From NCBI RefSeq assembly GCF_945873775.1, contig NZ_CAMCEC010000010.1, positions 1-64,000 of the forward strand: DNA of 64,000 nt. Reading direction: 5' to 3'. The notes under the pieces are model-generated. The model saw only the letters and a list, made by a program, of their open reading frames with translations, was not told where the DNA came from and did not search any database. A program made the translations under genes and the position numbers. How positions within the stretch are numbered: position 1 is the first letter of the stretch; each line of letters begins with the position of its first letter. Origin of the DNA: an uncultured Treponema sp. GTDB taxonomy: Bacteria; Spirochaetota; Spirochaetia; Treponematales; Treponemataceae. Positions 16,777-26,646 of this stretch are shown here, one piece after another.

Positions 16777-17643
16777 ATGGCAGTTGTAACCATGAAAAGT
16801 CTTCTTGAGTCTGGAGTTCATTTCGGACATCAAGTAAAACGCTGGGATCCACGTATGAAGAAGTACATCTTCGCAGAACGCAACGGAATCCACATTATCG
16901 ATTTGCAGAAAACAATCACTGCAATCAAAGATAGCTACGATGTTGTACGCAAAGTTGCATCATCAGGAAAATCGGTTCTTTTCGTAGGAACAAAAAAACA
17001 GGCTCAGCAGGCTATTGCAAAAGAAGCAGAACGCTGCGGAATGTATTATGTAAACAACCGCTGGCTTGGTGGAACACTTACAAACTTTACGACAATCAAG
17101 AAATCACTTCTCCGTCTTAAGAAAATCGAAAAAATGGAAGTTGACGGAACTTTCGATAAGCTCACAAAGAAAGAAGTCGCCGCATACATGAAAGAGAAAG
17201 AAACTCTTACAAAGAACTACGGCGGAATGAAAGACATGAAGGAGCTTCCTGGCGCAGTATTTATCATTGACACACACAAAGAGCAGATTGCTGTTGCAGA
17301 AGCACGCCGCATGGGAATTCCTATCATTGCTATTGTTGATACAAACTGCAATCCAGAAGGAATCAACTACCCTATTCCTGGCAATGATGACGCAATCCGC
17401 GCTATCAGCCTCTTTACTTCTATTATTGCAAATGCTGTAATCGAAGCAGACAATGAGCAGGGACTTAAAATCATCGACACTCTTGGAGACGAAGACGACA
17501 TCACAACAGATGCAACAACCAAGAAAGAAGATGAAGAAATTGTTGACTATTCAAACTACACTCCTACAGAGCCAAAAGAAGAAGACACAGAAGCTGACAA
17601 AAGAGAAAGCGAGCTTTTGGACGAGGACAACTACACAAAATAA
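16777..17643 (+). CDS. rpsB: 30S ribosomal protein S2
   Basis: 288 residues. Family signatures are [20 protein letters not shown] near the start, [12 protein letters not shown] near 70, and [21 protein letters not shown] near 158. The last 40 residues are an acidic extension ([18 protein letters not shown]) beyond the usual core. The start at 16777 is fixed by AAGGAG upstream; a frame from 16762 is rejected for lack of a ribosome-binding site. tsf follows 19 bases later, the standard rpsB-tsf pairing. Confidence 0.97.
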   Translation: MAVVTMKSLLESGVHFGHQVKRWDPRMKKYIFAERNGIHIIDLQKTITAIKDSYDVVRKVASSGKSVLFVGTKKQAQQAIAKEAERCGMYYVNNRWLGGTLTNFTTIKKSLLRLKKIEKMEVDGTFDKLTKKEVAAYMKEKETLTKNYGGMKDMKELPGAVFIIDTHKEQIAVAEARRMGIPIIAIVDTNCNPEGINYPIPGNDDAIRAISLFTSIIANAVIEADNEQGLKIIDTLGDEDDITTDATTKKEDEEIVDYSNYTPTEPKEEDTEADKRESELLDEDNYTK

Positions 17644-17662
17644 AAATATCTCGGAGTAGAAA

Positions 17663-18499
17663 ATGGCAGATATTACAGCCGCTATGGTAAAAGACTTGCG
17701 CGAAACAACAGGCGCAGGAATGATGGACTGCAAAAAAGCTCTTGTTGATACAAACGGAGACTTTGACGCAGCAGTAAAACTCTTGAAAGAAAAAGGACTT
17801 GCCGCAGTTGCAAAGCGCGCAGAACGTGCAACTTCTGAAGGACGCATTTTTATCCGCCAGAACGGAAACAAAGTTGCTGTCGTTGAGCTTGTATGTGAAA
17901 CTGACTTTGTTGCAAAGAACGCGGAATTCATTGCTTGCGGTGAAAAAATTCTTGATGAAATTTTTGCAAAGGGATACACAGAAATCAACAAAGAGCTTTC
18001 TGATGTTCTTTTGGACTTTGCAACACGCACACGCGAAAATATGTCTTTGTCAAAGATTCAGGTTATCGATGTTCCTGAAAACTCAGTTGCAGGAATTTAC
18101 ATCCACTCTGACTTCAAGACAGCCGCAGTTACAGTTATCAAAGGTTCTACAGACGACAAAGTAAAGGAATTTGCACGCGACTGCTGTATGCACCTTGCTG
18201 CATTTACTCCTGCTTACAACAAACCAGAAGATGTTCCAACTGAATACATCAATGAGCAGAAAGAAATTTTTGCAAAACAGATGGAAGACGATCCAAAAAT
18301 GGCTTCAAAACCACAGAATGTAAAGGACGGAATTCTTCAGGGCAAAATCAACAAGCACCTTGCTGAAATCTGCTTTGTTGACCAGATGTTTGTAAAAGAC
18401 GACAAAAAGTCTGTAAAAGCAAAACTTGATGAAGTTGGAAAATCAGTGGGCGCAACTCTTGAATTTGCCAGCATAAATCTTTTGCTCTTAGGAAAATAA
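17663..18499 (+). CDS. tsf: elongation factor Ts
   Basis: 278 residues. It is the guanine-nucleotide exchange factor for EF-Tu. The N-terminal UBA-like domain has VKDLRETTGAGMMDCKKAL, then the EF-Tu-contacting VELVCETDFVAKNAEF near 75-90. Length and order match the family. CTCGGAG precedes the ATG. It is followed by a hairpin terminator, so frr and the genes beyond may be partly separate. Confidence 0.97.
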   Translation: MADITAAMVKDLRETTGAGMMDCKKALVDTNGDFDAAVKLLKEKGLAAVAKRAERATSEGRIFIRQNGNKVAVVELVCETDFVAKNAEFIACGEKILDEIFAKGYTEINKELSDVLLDFATRTRENMSLSKIQVIDVPENSVAGIYIHSDFKTAAVTVIKGSTDDKVKEFARDCCMHLAAFTPAYNKPEDVPTEYINEQKEIFAKQMEDDPKMASKPQNVKDGILQGKINKHLAEICFVDQMFVKDDKKSVKAKLDEVGKSVGATLEFASINLLLLGK

Positions 18500-18506
18500 A
18501 ATATTG

Positions 18507-18550
18507 CGGCAGGCATTTTCAAAGCAAAGTGCTTGCCGTAGTTCTTTTTA
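18507..18550 (+). terminator. hairpin between tsf and frr
   Basis: CGGCAGGCA (18507-18515) pairs with TGCTTGCCG (18530-18538), then TAGTTCTTTTTA. It is probably a partial terminator or attenuator that lowers read-through into frr. Confidence 0.6.
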
Positions 18551-18590
18551 ATGAATTAAAAAACTACAGACTTAATTATTTGGAGAAATT

Positions 18591-19130
18591 ATGGCAGACA
18601 ACGAAAGCCGAATGGAAAAAACGGTCAATTCACTGAAAGAAGAATACAAATCAATCAGAACAGGAAGAGCCAGCGCAGCAATTTTTGACAAAGTACGTGT
18701 TGACTATTATGGAACACCTACTCCGCTGAATCAAGTTGGAAACATTTCAATTCCAGAAGCCCGCACAATTGTAATTTCTCCTTTTGACAAGTCAATCATG
18801 GGCGACATTGAAAAAGCAATTCAGAAAGCAGAGCTTGGACTAAACCCAAACAATGACGGAAAAGTAATCCGCATTGCAATTCCGCCTCTTACAGCAGACA
18901 GAAGAAAAGAACTTGTAAAACAGGCAAAAGCTACAGCTGAAAATTACCGCACAACAATCAGAAATATCCGCCGCGACGGAAACGAAGATTTGAAAAAGCA
19001 GCAGAAAGCAGGCGAACTTACAGAAGATCAGCTCAAGACAGAAACTGAAAAACTTCAGAAGCTCACTGATAAATATATTGAAGAAATCAACGGAATTTAC
19101 GAAGCCAAAGAAAAGGAAATAATGGAATAA
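18591..19130 (+). CDS. frr: ribosome recycling factor
   Basis: 179 residues, slightly short of the 185 usual. With EF-G it splits post-termination ribosomes. Core signatures are KEEYKSIRTGRASAAIFDKV, GNISIPEARTIVISPFDKS, and IRIAIPPLTADRRKELVKQAK. The C-terminal part is a long helix. The Shine-Dalgarno is TGGAGA. uppS begins six bases after the stop. Confidence 0.97.
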   Translation: MADNESRMEKTVNSLKEEYKSIRTGRASAAIFDKVRVDYYGTPTPLNQVGNISIPEARTIVISPFDKSIMGDIEKAIQKAELGLNPNNDGKVIRIAIPPLTADRRKELVKQAKATAENYRTTIRNIRRDGNEDLKKQQKAGELTEDQLKTETEKLQKLTDKYIEEINGIYEAKEKEIME

Positions 19131-19135
19131 ATTCC

Positions 19136-19849
19136 ATGTCTGATTCATTCAATAAAGACGCATTGCCGGTTCATGTAGGAATAATTATGGACGGCAATGG
19201 TCGCTGGGCAAAAAAACGAAATCTACTCAGAACCAACGGCCACACAGAAGGCTTAAAAAGAGCAAAGGAAATTGCAAAAGCGGCTTCTGACATTGGCTTA
19301 AAATTTCTTACATTTTACGTTTTTTCAACAGAAAACTGGAAACGCACAGAGCAAGAAGTTGGATTTTTGATGAATCTAATACATTCCTATCTTTTAAAGG
19401 AATTCGATTTTTGCAAATACAACAATGTTAGAGTCCGTATGCTCGGCGATAAGTCAAGGTTGCCGGAAAATGTAAAAAAAGATATTGATACAATCGAAAA
19501 GGACACAGAAAATCTTACAGGACTTACAATTTGCCTTGCAATAAACTATGGCGGACGGGACGAAATTATCCGTGGCGTAAAAAAACTCATTGCGGAAGGA
19601 AAAACTGAATCTGATATTTCAGAAGAATCTATTTCAAGAAGCTTTGATGTTCCAGAACTTCCTGATGTAGATTTGCTTATAAGAACTGGCGGAGAAAAAA
19701 GACTGAGCAATTTTCTGATGTGGCATTCAGCTTATGCGGAGCTGCTTTTTTCAGATACGCTTTGGCCTGATTATTATAAGGAAGAATTTTTTAAGGACAT
19801 AGGAGAGTTTCAAAAAAGAACTAGAAGATTTGGAGCTGTTCCAGTATGA
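19136..19849 (+). CDS. uppS: undecaprenyl diphosphate synthase (isoprenyl transferase)
   Basis: 237 residues. It extends farnesyl diphosphate to the C55 carrier used for peptidoglycan and glycans. Signatures are VGIIMDGNGRWAKKR (catalytic Asp, diphosphate-binding), FYVFSTENWKR, INYGGRDEIIRG and DLLIRTGGEKRLSNFLMW. Its stop overlaps the cdsA start (ATGA). It is in the common frr-uppS-cdsA-dxr-rseP order. Confidence 0.96.
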   Translation: MSDSFNKDALPVHVGIIMDGNGRWAKKRNLLRTNGHTEGLKRAKEIAKAASDIGLKFLTFYVFSTENWKRTEQEVGFLMNLIHSYLLKEFDFCKYNNVRVRMLGDKSRLPENVKKDIDTIEKDTENLTGLTICLAINYGGRDEIIRGVKKLIAEGKTESDISEESISRSFDVPELPDVDLLIRTGGEKRLSNFLMWHSAYAELLFSDTLWPDYYKEEFFKDIGEFQKRTRRFGAVPV

Positions 19850-20727
19850 ATAAAGTTGCTTCCCGTTTGTTGATTTTTTTTATAGGAATTCCTATTGTCA
19901 TAGCCTTTATAGTTGCGCCCTTTTGCAATCACATTTTGCTTCATATTTTGGTTTGTGTAATTTCCGCATTAGGAGCATCAGAACTTTATGATATTTTTTC
20001 TGCAAAATACAAGCTTTTGAATAAGAAACTTATTATAGCGGAAAGCATTTTCATTCCTATTGTGGCGGCTCTTTATGCTATTTTGCCGTCTTTGGGAATC
20101 AGTTTTTATTCCGGACAGGAAATTATAACATTCGCATATATCGTAACAATTTTAATTTCATTTACGGTCGAAGTTTTTTCATCAAAAGAATTTGAAGAGT
20201 CAAACGCGCGGCTCGCCTCCTCTATTTTTATAATAACATACACAGGATTTTTGCTTACATTTATTTCAAGAATGACAACTTGGACTCTTGACGGAAAAAA
20301 TATAACAGTTCCAGTTGTTTGCGTCTTTATCCTGATGGTTTTTATGTGCGACAGCATAGCATGGTTTTTGGGCGTTTTATTCGGAAAAAGCAACCGCGGA
20401 ATTGTAAAAGCAAGTCCAAACAAAAGCTGCATCGGATTCATCGGCGGATTCATCGGTTCTGTAGGAGCTGGAATTTTAGGCTATTACTTGTGGCCGCAAA
20501 TTTTTTCAGGCTCAATTCTTAAGATTGTCTTTACAGGACTTTGCATGGCTCTTTCTTCAATTGTCGGCGACTTGACAGAATCTGTATTAAAACGCTCATC
20601 TGGAATAAAAGATTCCGGCAAAATAATTCCTGGGCGCGGAGGAATTTTGGATTCAATTGACTCCATCGTTGTTTCCGCTCCTATTTTCTATCTTTTAGTT
20701 TCAATTTTATTCGGACCATTCAACTGA
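19846..20727 (+). CDS. cdsA: phosphatidate cytidylyltransferase
   Basis: 293 residues with about eight membrane helices. It makes CDP-diacylglycerol from phosphatidate and CTP. The family signature lies in VGDLTESVLKRSSGIKDSGK then IPGRGGILDSIDS near residues 243-273, containing the metal-binding Asp residues. The start overlaps the uppS stop and the stop overlaps the dxr ATG by one base, so translation is coupled. Confidence 0.95.
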   Translation: MNKVASRLLIFFIGIPIVIAFIVAPFCNHILLHILVCVISALGASELYDIFSAKYKLLNKKLIIAESIFIPIVAALYAILPSLGISFYSGQEIITFAYIVTILISFTVEVFSSKEFEESNARLASSIFIITYTGFLLTFISRMTTWTLDGKNITVPVVCVFILMVFMCDSIAWFLGVLFGKSNRGIVKASPNKSCIGFIGGFIGSVGAGILGYYLWPQIFSGSILKIVFTGLCMALSSIVGDLTESVLKRSSGIKDSGKIIPGRGGILDSIDSIVVSAPIFYLLVSILFGPFN

Positions 20728-21842
20728 TGAAAAAAAGAATTCTTGTTTTAGGCTGCACCGGATCAATCGGAAGCCAGACTCTTGACATTGCACGCAAAAT
20801 GAGCGGCAGTTTTGAAGTATGCGGAATTTCAGCTGGAAAAAATGAAGAAAAAGTAAAAGAATTATGCCGCGAATTCAACTGCAAAGGAACTGTTTTTTCA
20901 AAAGATGGAATCGAAGGTCTTGAAAAACTCATAAAAGAAAGCAAAGCCGATATTGCAGTAAACGGAATAGCTGGAGCTGCCGGGCTCAAACCTTCAGCTC
21001 TTGTTTTGGAAAATGGAATCGACTTGGCACTTGCAAACAAAGAAACAGTTGTAATGGCGTGGAATCTTGTAAAGGAAACTGCCCTAAAAAACGGAGCAAG
21101 AATAATTCCAGTAGACAGCGAGCACTCGGCAATATTCAACTTAGTGCAGAAAATAGGCTCGAAAAATATAAGCGAAATAATAATAACCGCAAGTGGCGGA
21201 CCGTTTAGAAATCTTTCAGATGAAGAGCTAAAGACAGTTTCAATTGAAGACGCATTAAAGCATCCGACTTGGTCAATGGGACCCAAAATTACAATCGACA
21301 GCGCAACTCTTGCAAACAAAGGCCTTGAAGTTATTGAAGCGTGCAGGCTTTTTGACGTTCCGCCTGAAAAAGTAAGCGTAGTTGTTCATCCGCAAAGTCT
21401 GATTCATTCGCTTGTAAGGACAAAAGACGGAATGCTGTATGCGCAAATTTCAAATCCCGATATGCGCCATCCAATATTCGGGGCTTTAGTCTGGCCGGAA
21501 ATTTCAGAAAATTACCTTGAAAAATTTGACCTTGCCTCTTGCAAAGAGATGACATTTTCCGCACCACGATTTGACTCGTTTCCACTTTTAAAGACAGCGT
21601 TCAGTTGCGCAAAAAAAGGTGCTGGCTACACAATTGCATTCAACGCAGCAAACGAAATTGCAGTTCAGGCTTTTCTTGAAAAAAAATGCGGATTCACTGA
21701 TATTGCAAAAATTGTAATCAATACACTTGAGCTTGACTGGAACACGCAGCCGGCTTCAATTGAACAGATTTTAAGCATTGACCAAAAAGTCCGCCTTGAA
21801 GCAGAACATCAGCTTTCTTTGCTGGCAGGAGGAATTCATTGA
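20727..21842 (+). CDS. dxr: 1-deoxy-D-xylulose 5-phosphate reductoisomerase
   Basis: 371 residues. It converts DXP to methylerythritol phosphate with NADPH, the committed step of the MEP isoprenoid pathway that feeds uppS. The NADPH loop is VLGCTGSIGSQTLDI at residues 6-20. Catalytic and metal residues lie in PVDSEHSAIFNL and ASGGPFRN. TLANKGLEVIEA and the C-terminal AANEIAVQAFL are conserved. Length is a little shorter than the usual 380-400. rseP overlaps its stop. Confidence 0.96.
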   Translation: MKKRILVLGCTGSIGSQTLDIARKMSGSFEVCGISAGKNEEKVKELCREFNCKGTVFSKDGIEGLEKLIKESKADIAVNGIAGAAGLKPSALVLENGIDLALANKETVVMAWNLVKETALKNGARIIPVDSEHSAIFNLVQKIGSKNISEIIITASGGPFRNLSDEELKTVSIEDALKHPTWSMGPKITIDSATLANKGLEVIEACRLFDVPPEKVSVVVHPQSLIHSLVRTKDGMLYAQISNPDMRHPIFGALVWPEISENYLEKFDLASCKEMTFSAPRFDSFPLLKTAFSCAKKGAGYTIAFNAANEIAVQAFLEKKCGFTDIAKIVINTLELDWNTQPASIEQILSIDQKVRLEAEHQLSLLAGGIH

Positions 21843-22951
21843 CATTTCTCTTGGGAATTCTAGGACTTGGTTTTCTTGTATTTTTCCATGAACTAGGGCA
21901 TTTTATAGCCGCAAGAATTTTCGGAGTAAAAGTTGAAGCCTTTTCAATTGGAATGGGACCGGTTTTAATTCATCACACTTGGAAAGAAACTGACTACAGA
22001 ATTTCACTTATTCCTTTGGGCGGATACTGCGCAATGAAAGGTGAAAAGGATTTCCAAGATGCAATGGAAAAAAATCTCAAGGAAATTCAAGGCGAAAAAG
22101 ATTCGTTTTACGGCATTCATCCTTTAAAAAGGCTCGCAATAGCGTTTGCAGGTCCATTTGCGAATTTTCTGTTTGGATTTCTTGCATTTTTTACAATCGC
22201 CATTATCGGCTACACATACTACAGCGCAGGCACAAAAGTTTCCATGGCGGACGAAATCTATCCTGAACTTTCATCTCCTGCCCACAATGCCGGAATGAAA
22301 ACCGGAGACAAAATTTTAAGCCTGAACGGAACTGCAGTAAATGACTTCAGCGAAATCGCATCATTTATTTCAACGCATCCAGATGAAAACATAAAAATTG
22401 AAGTTGAACGCGAAAGTGAAATTCTTTTCTTTGATGTGAAAACAGAACTAGACAAAGAAACTGGAGCTGGAAAACTCGGAATTGTTTCAGATCCAGAATC
22501 AGTTGTTGCGCACGAATATCCAAAGCACGGATTTTTCGGCGCATGCAAAGAAGGATTCACACAAAGCGCAAAAATTATCGCATTAACTGGAAAAAGCATA
22601 AAAATTTTATTCAAAGGCGTCAATCTTACAAATGCTGTTTCAGGACCGGTAAGAATAACTTCAATTTTGGGAACAACCGTAAAGCACGGATTTGCAGCGG
22701 GATTCAAAGAAGGCGTAGTTTCAACACTGGAATTTCTTGCGCTCATTAGCATTTCACTTTTTTTAACAAACCTGCTTCCAATTCCAGTTTTGGACGGTGG
22801 CTTGATTCTTTTTGCGCTCATAGAATTTTTCGCTCGTAAAAAAATGAATCCGAAAATTTTATATTACATTCAGTTTGTCGGAATTTTTTTTATAGCTCTT
22901 CTTTTTATATTTGCCATGACAGGCGACATAATTTATTTCCTAAAAAAATAG
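21839..22951 (+). CDS. rseP: site-2 protease, RseP/RasP-type zinc metalloprotease
   Basis: 370 residues. It is a membrane-embedded zinc protease cutting transmembrane substrates (anti-sigma factors, signal peptides). The active-site HELGH is near residue 17 in the first helix. A PDZ domain spans about 120-200 (GMKTGDKILSLNGTAV). The third motif NLLPIPVLDGG is near 315. Translation starts at a TTG that overlaps the dxr stop (TTGA), with AGGAGG upstream. Substrates are not known here. Confidence 0.93.
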   Translation: MTFLLGILGLGFLVFFHELGHFIAARIFGVKVEAFSIGMGPVLIHHTWKETDYRISLIPLGGYCAMKGEKDFQDAMEKNLKEIQGEKDSFYGIHPLKRLAIAFAGPFANFLFGFLAFFTIAIIGYTYYSAGTKVSMADEIYPELSSPAHNAGMKTGDKILSLNGTAVNDFSEIASFISTHPDENIKIEVERESEILFFDVKTELDKETGAGKLGIVSDPESVVAHEYPKHGFFGACKEGFTQSAKIIALTGKSIKILFKGVNLTNAVSGPVRITSILGTTVKHGFAAGFKEGVVSTLEFLALISISLFLTNLLPIPVLDGGLILFALIEFFARKKMNPKILYYIQFVGIFFIALLFIFAMTGDIIYFLKK

Positions 22952-22960
22952 AGGTTTTCC

Positions 22961-24913
22961 ATGAAAAAACTCATAAATATTGTTCTGCTATTTTTATCGT
23001 TCAGCCTTTATTCACAGACAATAGCTTCAACTCAGTCGCATGAAGGAAAAGTCAATGCCCTGCTCTCTTCGGAAACAGAATCTTCTTCTGACGACTCATT
23101 TTATTCAGTTGGAAACGACGGATTCATTATAAAATGGACTTCGGACGGAATGGGAGACCATTACCAAGTTTCCGACCTGCAAGTGCGGCTTGTTGCAAAA
23201 AATCCAGTTTACGGAGACATCGCGGTTTATGAAACAGACGGAGTTTCAAATCATAGGCTGACCGTAATAGATTCAAAAACTTACACAAAAAAGTTTTCCA
23301 AGAAATTTGCAAACTCAATAGTTTCAATTTCGTTTTCAGCAAAGGGAAAATATCTTTTTGCCGGAACAACGGCGGTAAACGGAACTTTTGTTCTAAATGC
23401 GAGAACTGGAACTGTAATAAAAAAAGCAACCGATGTTTCAGGAATTGTTCCGCTCATTCTTACAGGCGATTCAGAAAAAACTGCTGTCATGTACTCAAAG
23501 TCAGGAACGCTTTATTATTACGATTTGATTGGAATGAAAGTCAAGGCGAAATTTTCCGCGCCAAGTTCTTTAAATCAGCTTACACTTTTTGGCACAGGAA
23601 ACTTCAAAAACAGATTTATTGCCGGAGAAAAAAACAACACAATATTTATACTTGATGCGACGTCTGGAAAAACTCTTGCGCAGTACCAGGCAAACTCGCC
23701 GCTCATTTTCGCTTCTAAATCTAGCCACGAAGACAAACAGGGACTTTATTTTATAGCTGACGGCGGAAAAAATTTTTCGTTGCAACTTGTAGATCAAGAA
23801 TCATTGAAAAAAATTCTTACTGGAAAATCGGCAGTTTCACCGCTTATTATAAAGAATTTCACAGGACTTAAGAGCCGCGATAAATTCACCTGCGCTGCAA
23901 AAAACGCAGAAACTGTAATGCTCGGAACACAAAACGGCGCGCTCTATTCTATGACAGACATTCCAGAATCAGAATTGTACAGCATTTTTGCAATCACAGA
24001 AAATATGTACCAGAAAATCTATGACATTGATTCTGATGAAAGTCTTTTCTATCTTTTGACACAAAACGCAATTTTTAAAACTTCCTATGACACAAAAGCC
24101 ATGTACAGACTAGGCTCAAGTTTTTCTCACACAAATATTCTAAAATACAATGACTCTCTTATTTTGTGGTCAAAAAATACACAGCGTCCAGTTCAGCAGA
24201 TGTCCTTGGATGGAAGCGAAAATACAAAAACTTTATTCACGCCATCTGCTCAGCTTAGAAACTTGAGAGTGTTCAAAAATAAAATTGTATACATTCTTGG
24301 CACTTCCATTGTCGCAATCTATGATATGGAAACAGGAGCAAATTCAACTGTATACACAGGAACTTCGGTTCAAGATGCGGTTCTTGTAAATGAAAATCTA
24401 GTTGTCGTTGCAAAAACTTCTACAGGAAAAGGAGATTCCGCAATAGTTTCTGTAAACACCCAGACAAAAGAAACTGTTCCGCTCAAATTCAATGGAGATG
24501 TTGCATTCTCATTAAGCTATGATGAAAACAAGGAAACCTCTCCTATATACGGAATCGCAATTGATTCGATAAACGGCACATCAAAGACACTTGTATTTTC
24601 TTACTATCCAAAGTCTGGAATCCAAAATTCGCTGTTTACGTTGCAGGCAGAAGATTCCACTGCATTTACAGAACTTGAATATCCGTTCGTGTTCACGAAC
24701 ATCGGCAAAAACCAAGTGCGCTCATACAATATTTCAGCAGGAAAGACAACCATATTCCGCCGCTCCGCTTCTATGCCGCTAAAAGCCGCCGCATCAAAAG
24801 ACAGAGTCGCAGTTCTTAACTACAACGGAAGCATTTCCTGGTACAATCCAAGCTCGCAGATTCTTCTTGCAGACTGGTACTTAACAACAGACGGAGACTG
24901 GATAGAATTTTAA
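22961..24913 (+). CDS. secreted WD40/propeller-like protein
   Basis: 650 residues with a signal peptide (hydrophobic 5-16, then YSQT). The mature protein has many short strands with blade-like repeats (SYSVGNDGFIIKWTSDG-type, GKYLFAGTTAVNG, MLGTQNGALYSM), pointing to a beta-propeller, possibly two. It ends LADWYLTTDGDWIEF. Function is unknown; it may act as an envelope scaffold. It follows rseP by nine bases with a GAGG Shine-Dalgarno and so is probably the last gene of that operon. Confidence 0.68.
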   Translation: MKKLINIVLLFLSFSLYSQTIASTQSHEGKVNALLSSETESSSDDSFYSVGNDGFIIKWTSDGMGDHYQVSDLQVRLVAKNPVYGDIAVYETDGVSNHRLTVIDSKTYTKKFSKKFANSIVSISFSAKGKYLFAGTTAVNGTFVLNARTGTVIKKATDVSGIVPLILTGDSEKTAVMYSKSGTLYYYDLIGMKVKAKFSAPSSLNQLTLFGTGNFKNRFIAGEKNNTIFILDATSGKTLAQYQANSPLIFASKSSHEDKQGLYFIADGGKNFSLQLVDQESLKKILTGKSAVSPLIIKNFTGLKSRDKFTCAAKNAETVMLGTQNGALYSMTDIPESELYSIFAITENMYQKIYDIDSDESLFYLLTQNAIFKTSYDTKAMYRLGSSFSHTNILKYNDSLILWSKNTQRPVQQMSLDGSENTKTLFTPSAQLRNLRVFKNKIVYILGTSIVAIYDMETGANSTVYTGTSVQDAVLVNENLVVVAKTSTGKGDSAIVSVNTQTKETVPLKFNGDVAFSLSYDENKETSPIYGIAIDSINGTSKTLVFSYYPKSGIQNSLFTLQAEDSTAFTELEYPFVFTNIGKNQVRSYNISAGKTTIFRRSASMPLKAAASKDRVAVLNYNGSISWYNPSSQILLADWYLTTDGDWIEF

Positions 24914-24920
24914 TTTTCAC

Positions 24921-24964
24921 TCAAAAAAAATCCGCGCAACGCAAACAAATGCAATGCACGGATT
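24921..24964 (-). terminator. terminator after ABC-F gene
   Basis: AATCCGCGCA pairs with TGCACGGATT (one mismatch), and on the minus strand eight Ts follow. It lies just after the ABC-F stop and between convergent genes. Confidence 0.75.
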
Positions 24965-24990
24965 CATATTCATACATATTCACGCTGAAA

Positions 24991-26631
24991 TTAAATTCTT
25001 ATCTTTTTATTCAAGCCGGCGTAATATTCTTTTCTTAGCTGCTTAACCTGATCGTCCTTGAGATAATCGTCAAAATTCATCATGCGGTCGATTATTCCCT
25101 TTGGAGTAATTTCGATTATTCTGTTTGCAATTGTCGAAATGAATTCGTGGTCGTGGCTTGAAAACATTACAACGCCCGGGAACTTTACAAGACCTTCATT
25201 CAAGCTTTCAATTGACTCAAGATCCAAGTGGTTTGTAGGGTCATCAAGAATCAAAACATTTGCGCCGCTAAGCATCATTTTTGAAAGCATACAGCGCACT
25301 TTTTCGCCTCCGGAAAGAACCTTTACTTTTTTAAGTCCGTCATCACCGGAAAAAAGCATACGTCCCAAAAATCCACGGACATAAGCATCATCCTGATCAG
25401 GAGAATATTGCTTGAGCCAGTCAGTTATTGTAAGCTCGTTGTTAAAATACGCTGAATTGTCGCGTCCCATGTAGCTATGGCTTGTAGTCTGCCCCCAACT
25501 GTAAGTTCCGCTGTCTGGCTTTTTTGTTTCTGAAACAATATCGAAGAATGAAGTTATTGAGTTATGCTCCATTCCAACAAAAGCAACTTTTTCGCCAGGA
25601 TGAATTGTAATGCTGAAATCATTGAGCAGAACATTTCCATCGTCGTCCTTTGAATTCAGTTTTTCAGCGGTAAGGACAAAGTTTCCAATTTCGCGTTCAG
25701 GCTGAAATCCAACATAAGGAAATTTTCGGCTTGTAACAGGAATGTCTTCAAGCTCCATTTTTTCAAGCATTTTTTTGCGGCTCGAAGCCTGGCCTGACTT
25801 TGAAACATTGCTTGCAAAACGCTGGATAAACTGCTTTAAGTCCGCCATTTTGTCCTCGCGTTTTTTCTGCTGATCCTTCGCCTGCTTTTGAAGAATCTGG
25901 CTCATCTGATACCAAAAATCATAGTTTCCAGTAAACTGGGTAATTTTTCCGTAGTCAATATCGCAAGTAAATGTGCAGACTGCATTCAAAAAGTGGCGAT
26001 CATGCGAAACAACAATAACACAGTTTTCAAATTCCAAAAGGAATTCTTCAAGCCAAATAATAGACTCAAGATCAAGACCGTTTGTAGGCTCATCGAGAAT
26101 AAGATAGTCAGGATTTCCAAAAAGCGCCTGAGCAAGAAGAACACGCACCTTTTGGCTTTCGTCCAGTTCGCTCATCATTCTGTCGTGGAATTCTTCTTCA
26201 AGACCAAGGCCGGAAAGCATCTGTTCAATCTGATTTTCAGCCTCGTAGCCTCCAAGCTCGCCAAATTCCGCCTGCATATCCGCAACTTTCATTCCGTCTT
26301 CATCAGAAAAATCTTCTTTTGCATAAATTGCATCAATGTCTTTTTCAAGCTGATAAAGTTTCGGATAGCCCATTTTTACTGTTTCTTTTACCGAATATCC
26401 GTCATATTTAAAGTGATCCTGGCTCAAAACCGACATACGCTCGCCGGGAGTAATTGTAATTGTTCCCGTGTCATGCTCGATTTCACCGGAAAGAATTTTT
26501 AAGAAAGTTGACTTGCCTGCTCCGTTCGCACCGATAATTCCGTAGCAGTTTCCTTTCATAAATTTTATGTTCACGTCTTTGAACAAAGGTTTTTCACTGA
26601 ATTTTAGGCTTACGTCTGTTACTGTAATCAA
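24991..26631 (-). CDS. ABC-F ATPase (YbiT/YkpA-like)
   Basis: 546 residues with two ATP-binding cassettes and no membrane domain, so it is a soluble ABC-F protein of the type that acts on ribosomes. Cassette 1 has an intact Walker A (GANGAGKST), Walker B (YLILDEPTNGLD) and H-loop, but its signature is degenerate: SELDESQK in place of LSGGQ. Cassette 2 has an intact signature (LSGGEK) and Walker B, but Walker A reads GMEHNSITS without GK. Only one composite ATP site can therefore be complete. A linker rich in Lys/Gln lies between (about 235-290). The start is a TTG with GGAGA upstream. The degenerate pattern also occurs in related proteins, as far as I recall. Confidence 0.85.
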   Translation of the reverse strand: MITVTDVSLKFSEKPLFKDVNIKFMKGNCYGIIGANGAGKSTFLKILSGEIEHDTGTITITPGERMSVLSQDHFKYDGYSVKETVKMGYPKLYQLEKDIDAIYAKEDFSDEDGMKVADMQAEFGELGGYEAENQIEQMLSGLGLEEEFHDRMMSELDESQKVRVLLAQALFGNPDYLILDEPTNGLDLESIIWLEEFLLEFENCVIVVSHDRHFLNAVCTFTCDIDYGKITQFTGNYDFWYQMSQILQKQAKDQQKKREDKMADLKQFIQRFASNVSKSGQASSRKKMLEKMELEDIPVTSRKFPYVGFQPEREIGNFVLTAEKLNSKDDDGNVLLNDFSITIHPGEKVAFVGMEHNSITSFFDIVSETKKPDSGTYSWGQTTSHSYMGRDNSAYFNNELTITDWLKQYSPDQDDAYVRGFLGRMLFSGDDGLKKVKVLSGGEKVRCMLSKMMLSGANVLILDDPTNHLDLESIESLNEGLVKFPGVVMFSSHDHEFISTIANRIIEITPKGIIDRMMNFDDYLKDDQVKQLRKEYYAGLNKKIRI

Positions 26632-26646
26632 TTTTTTTTCTCCGAT

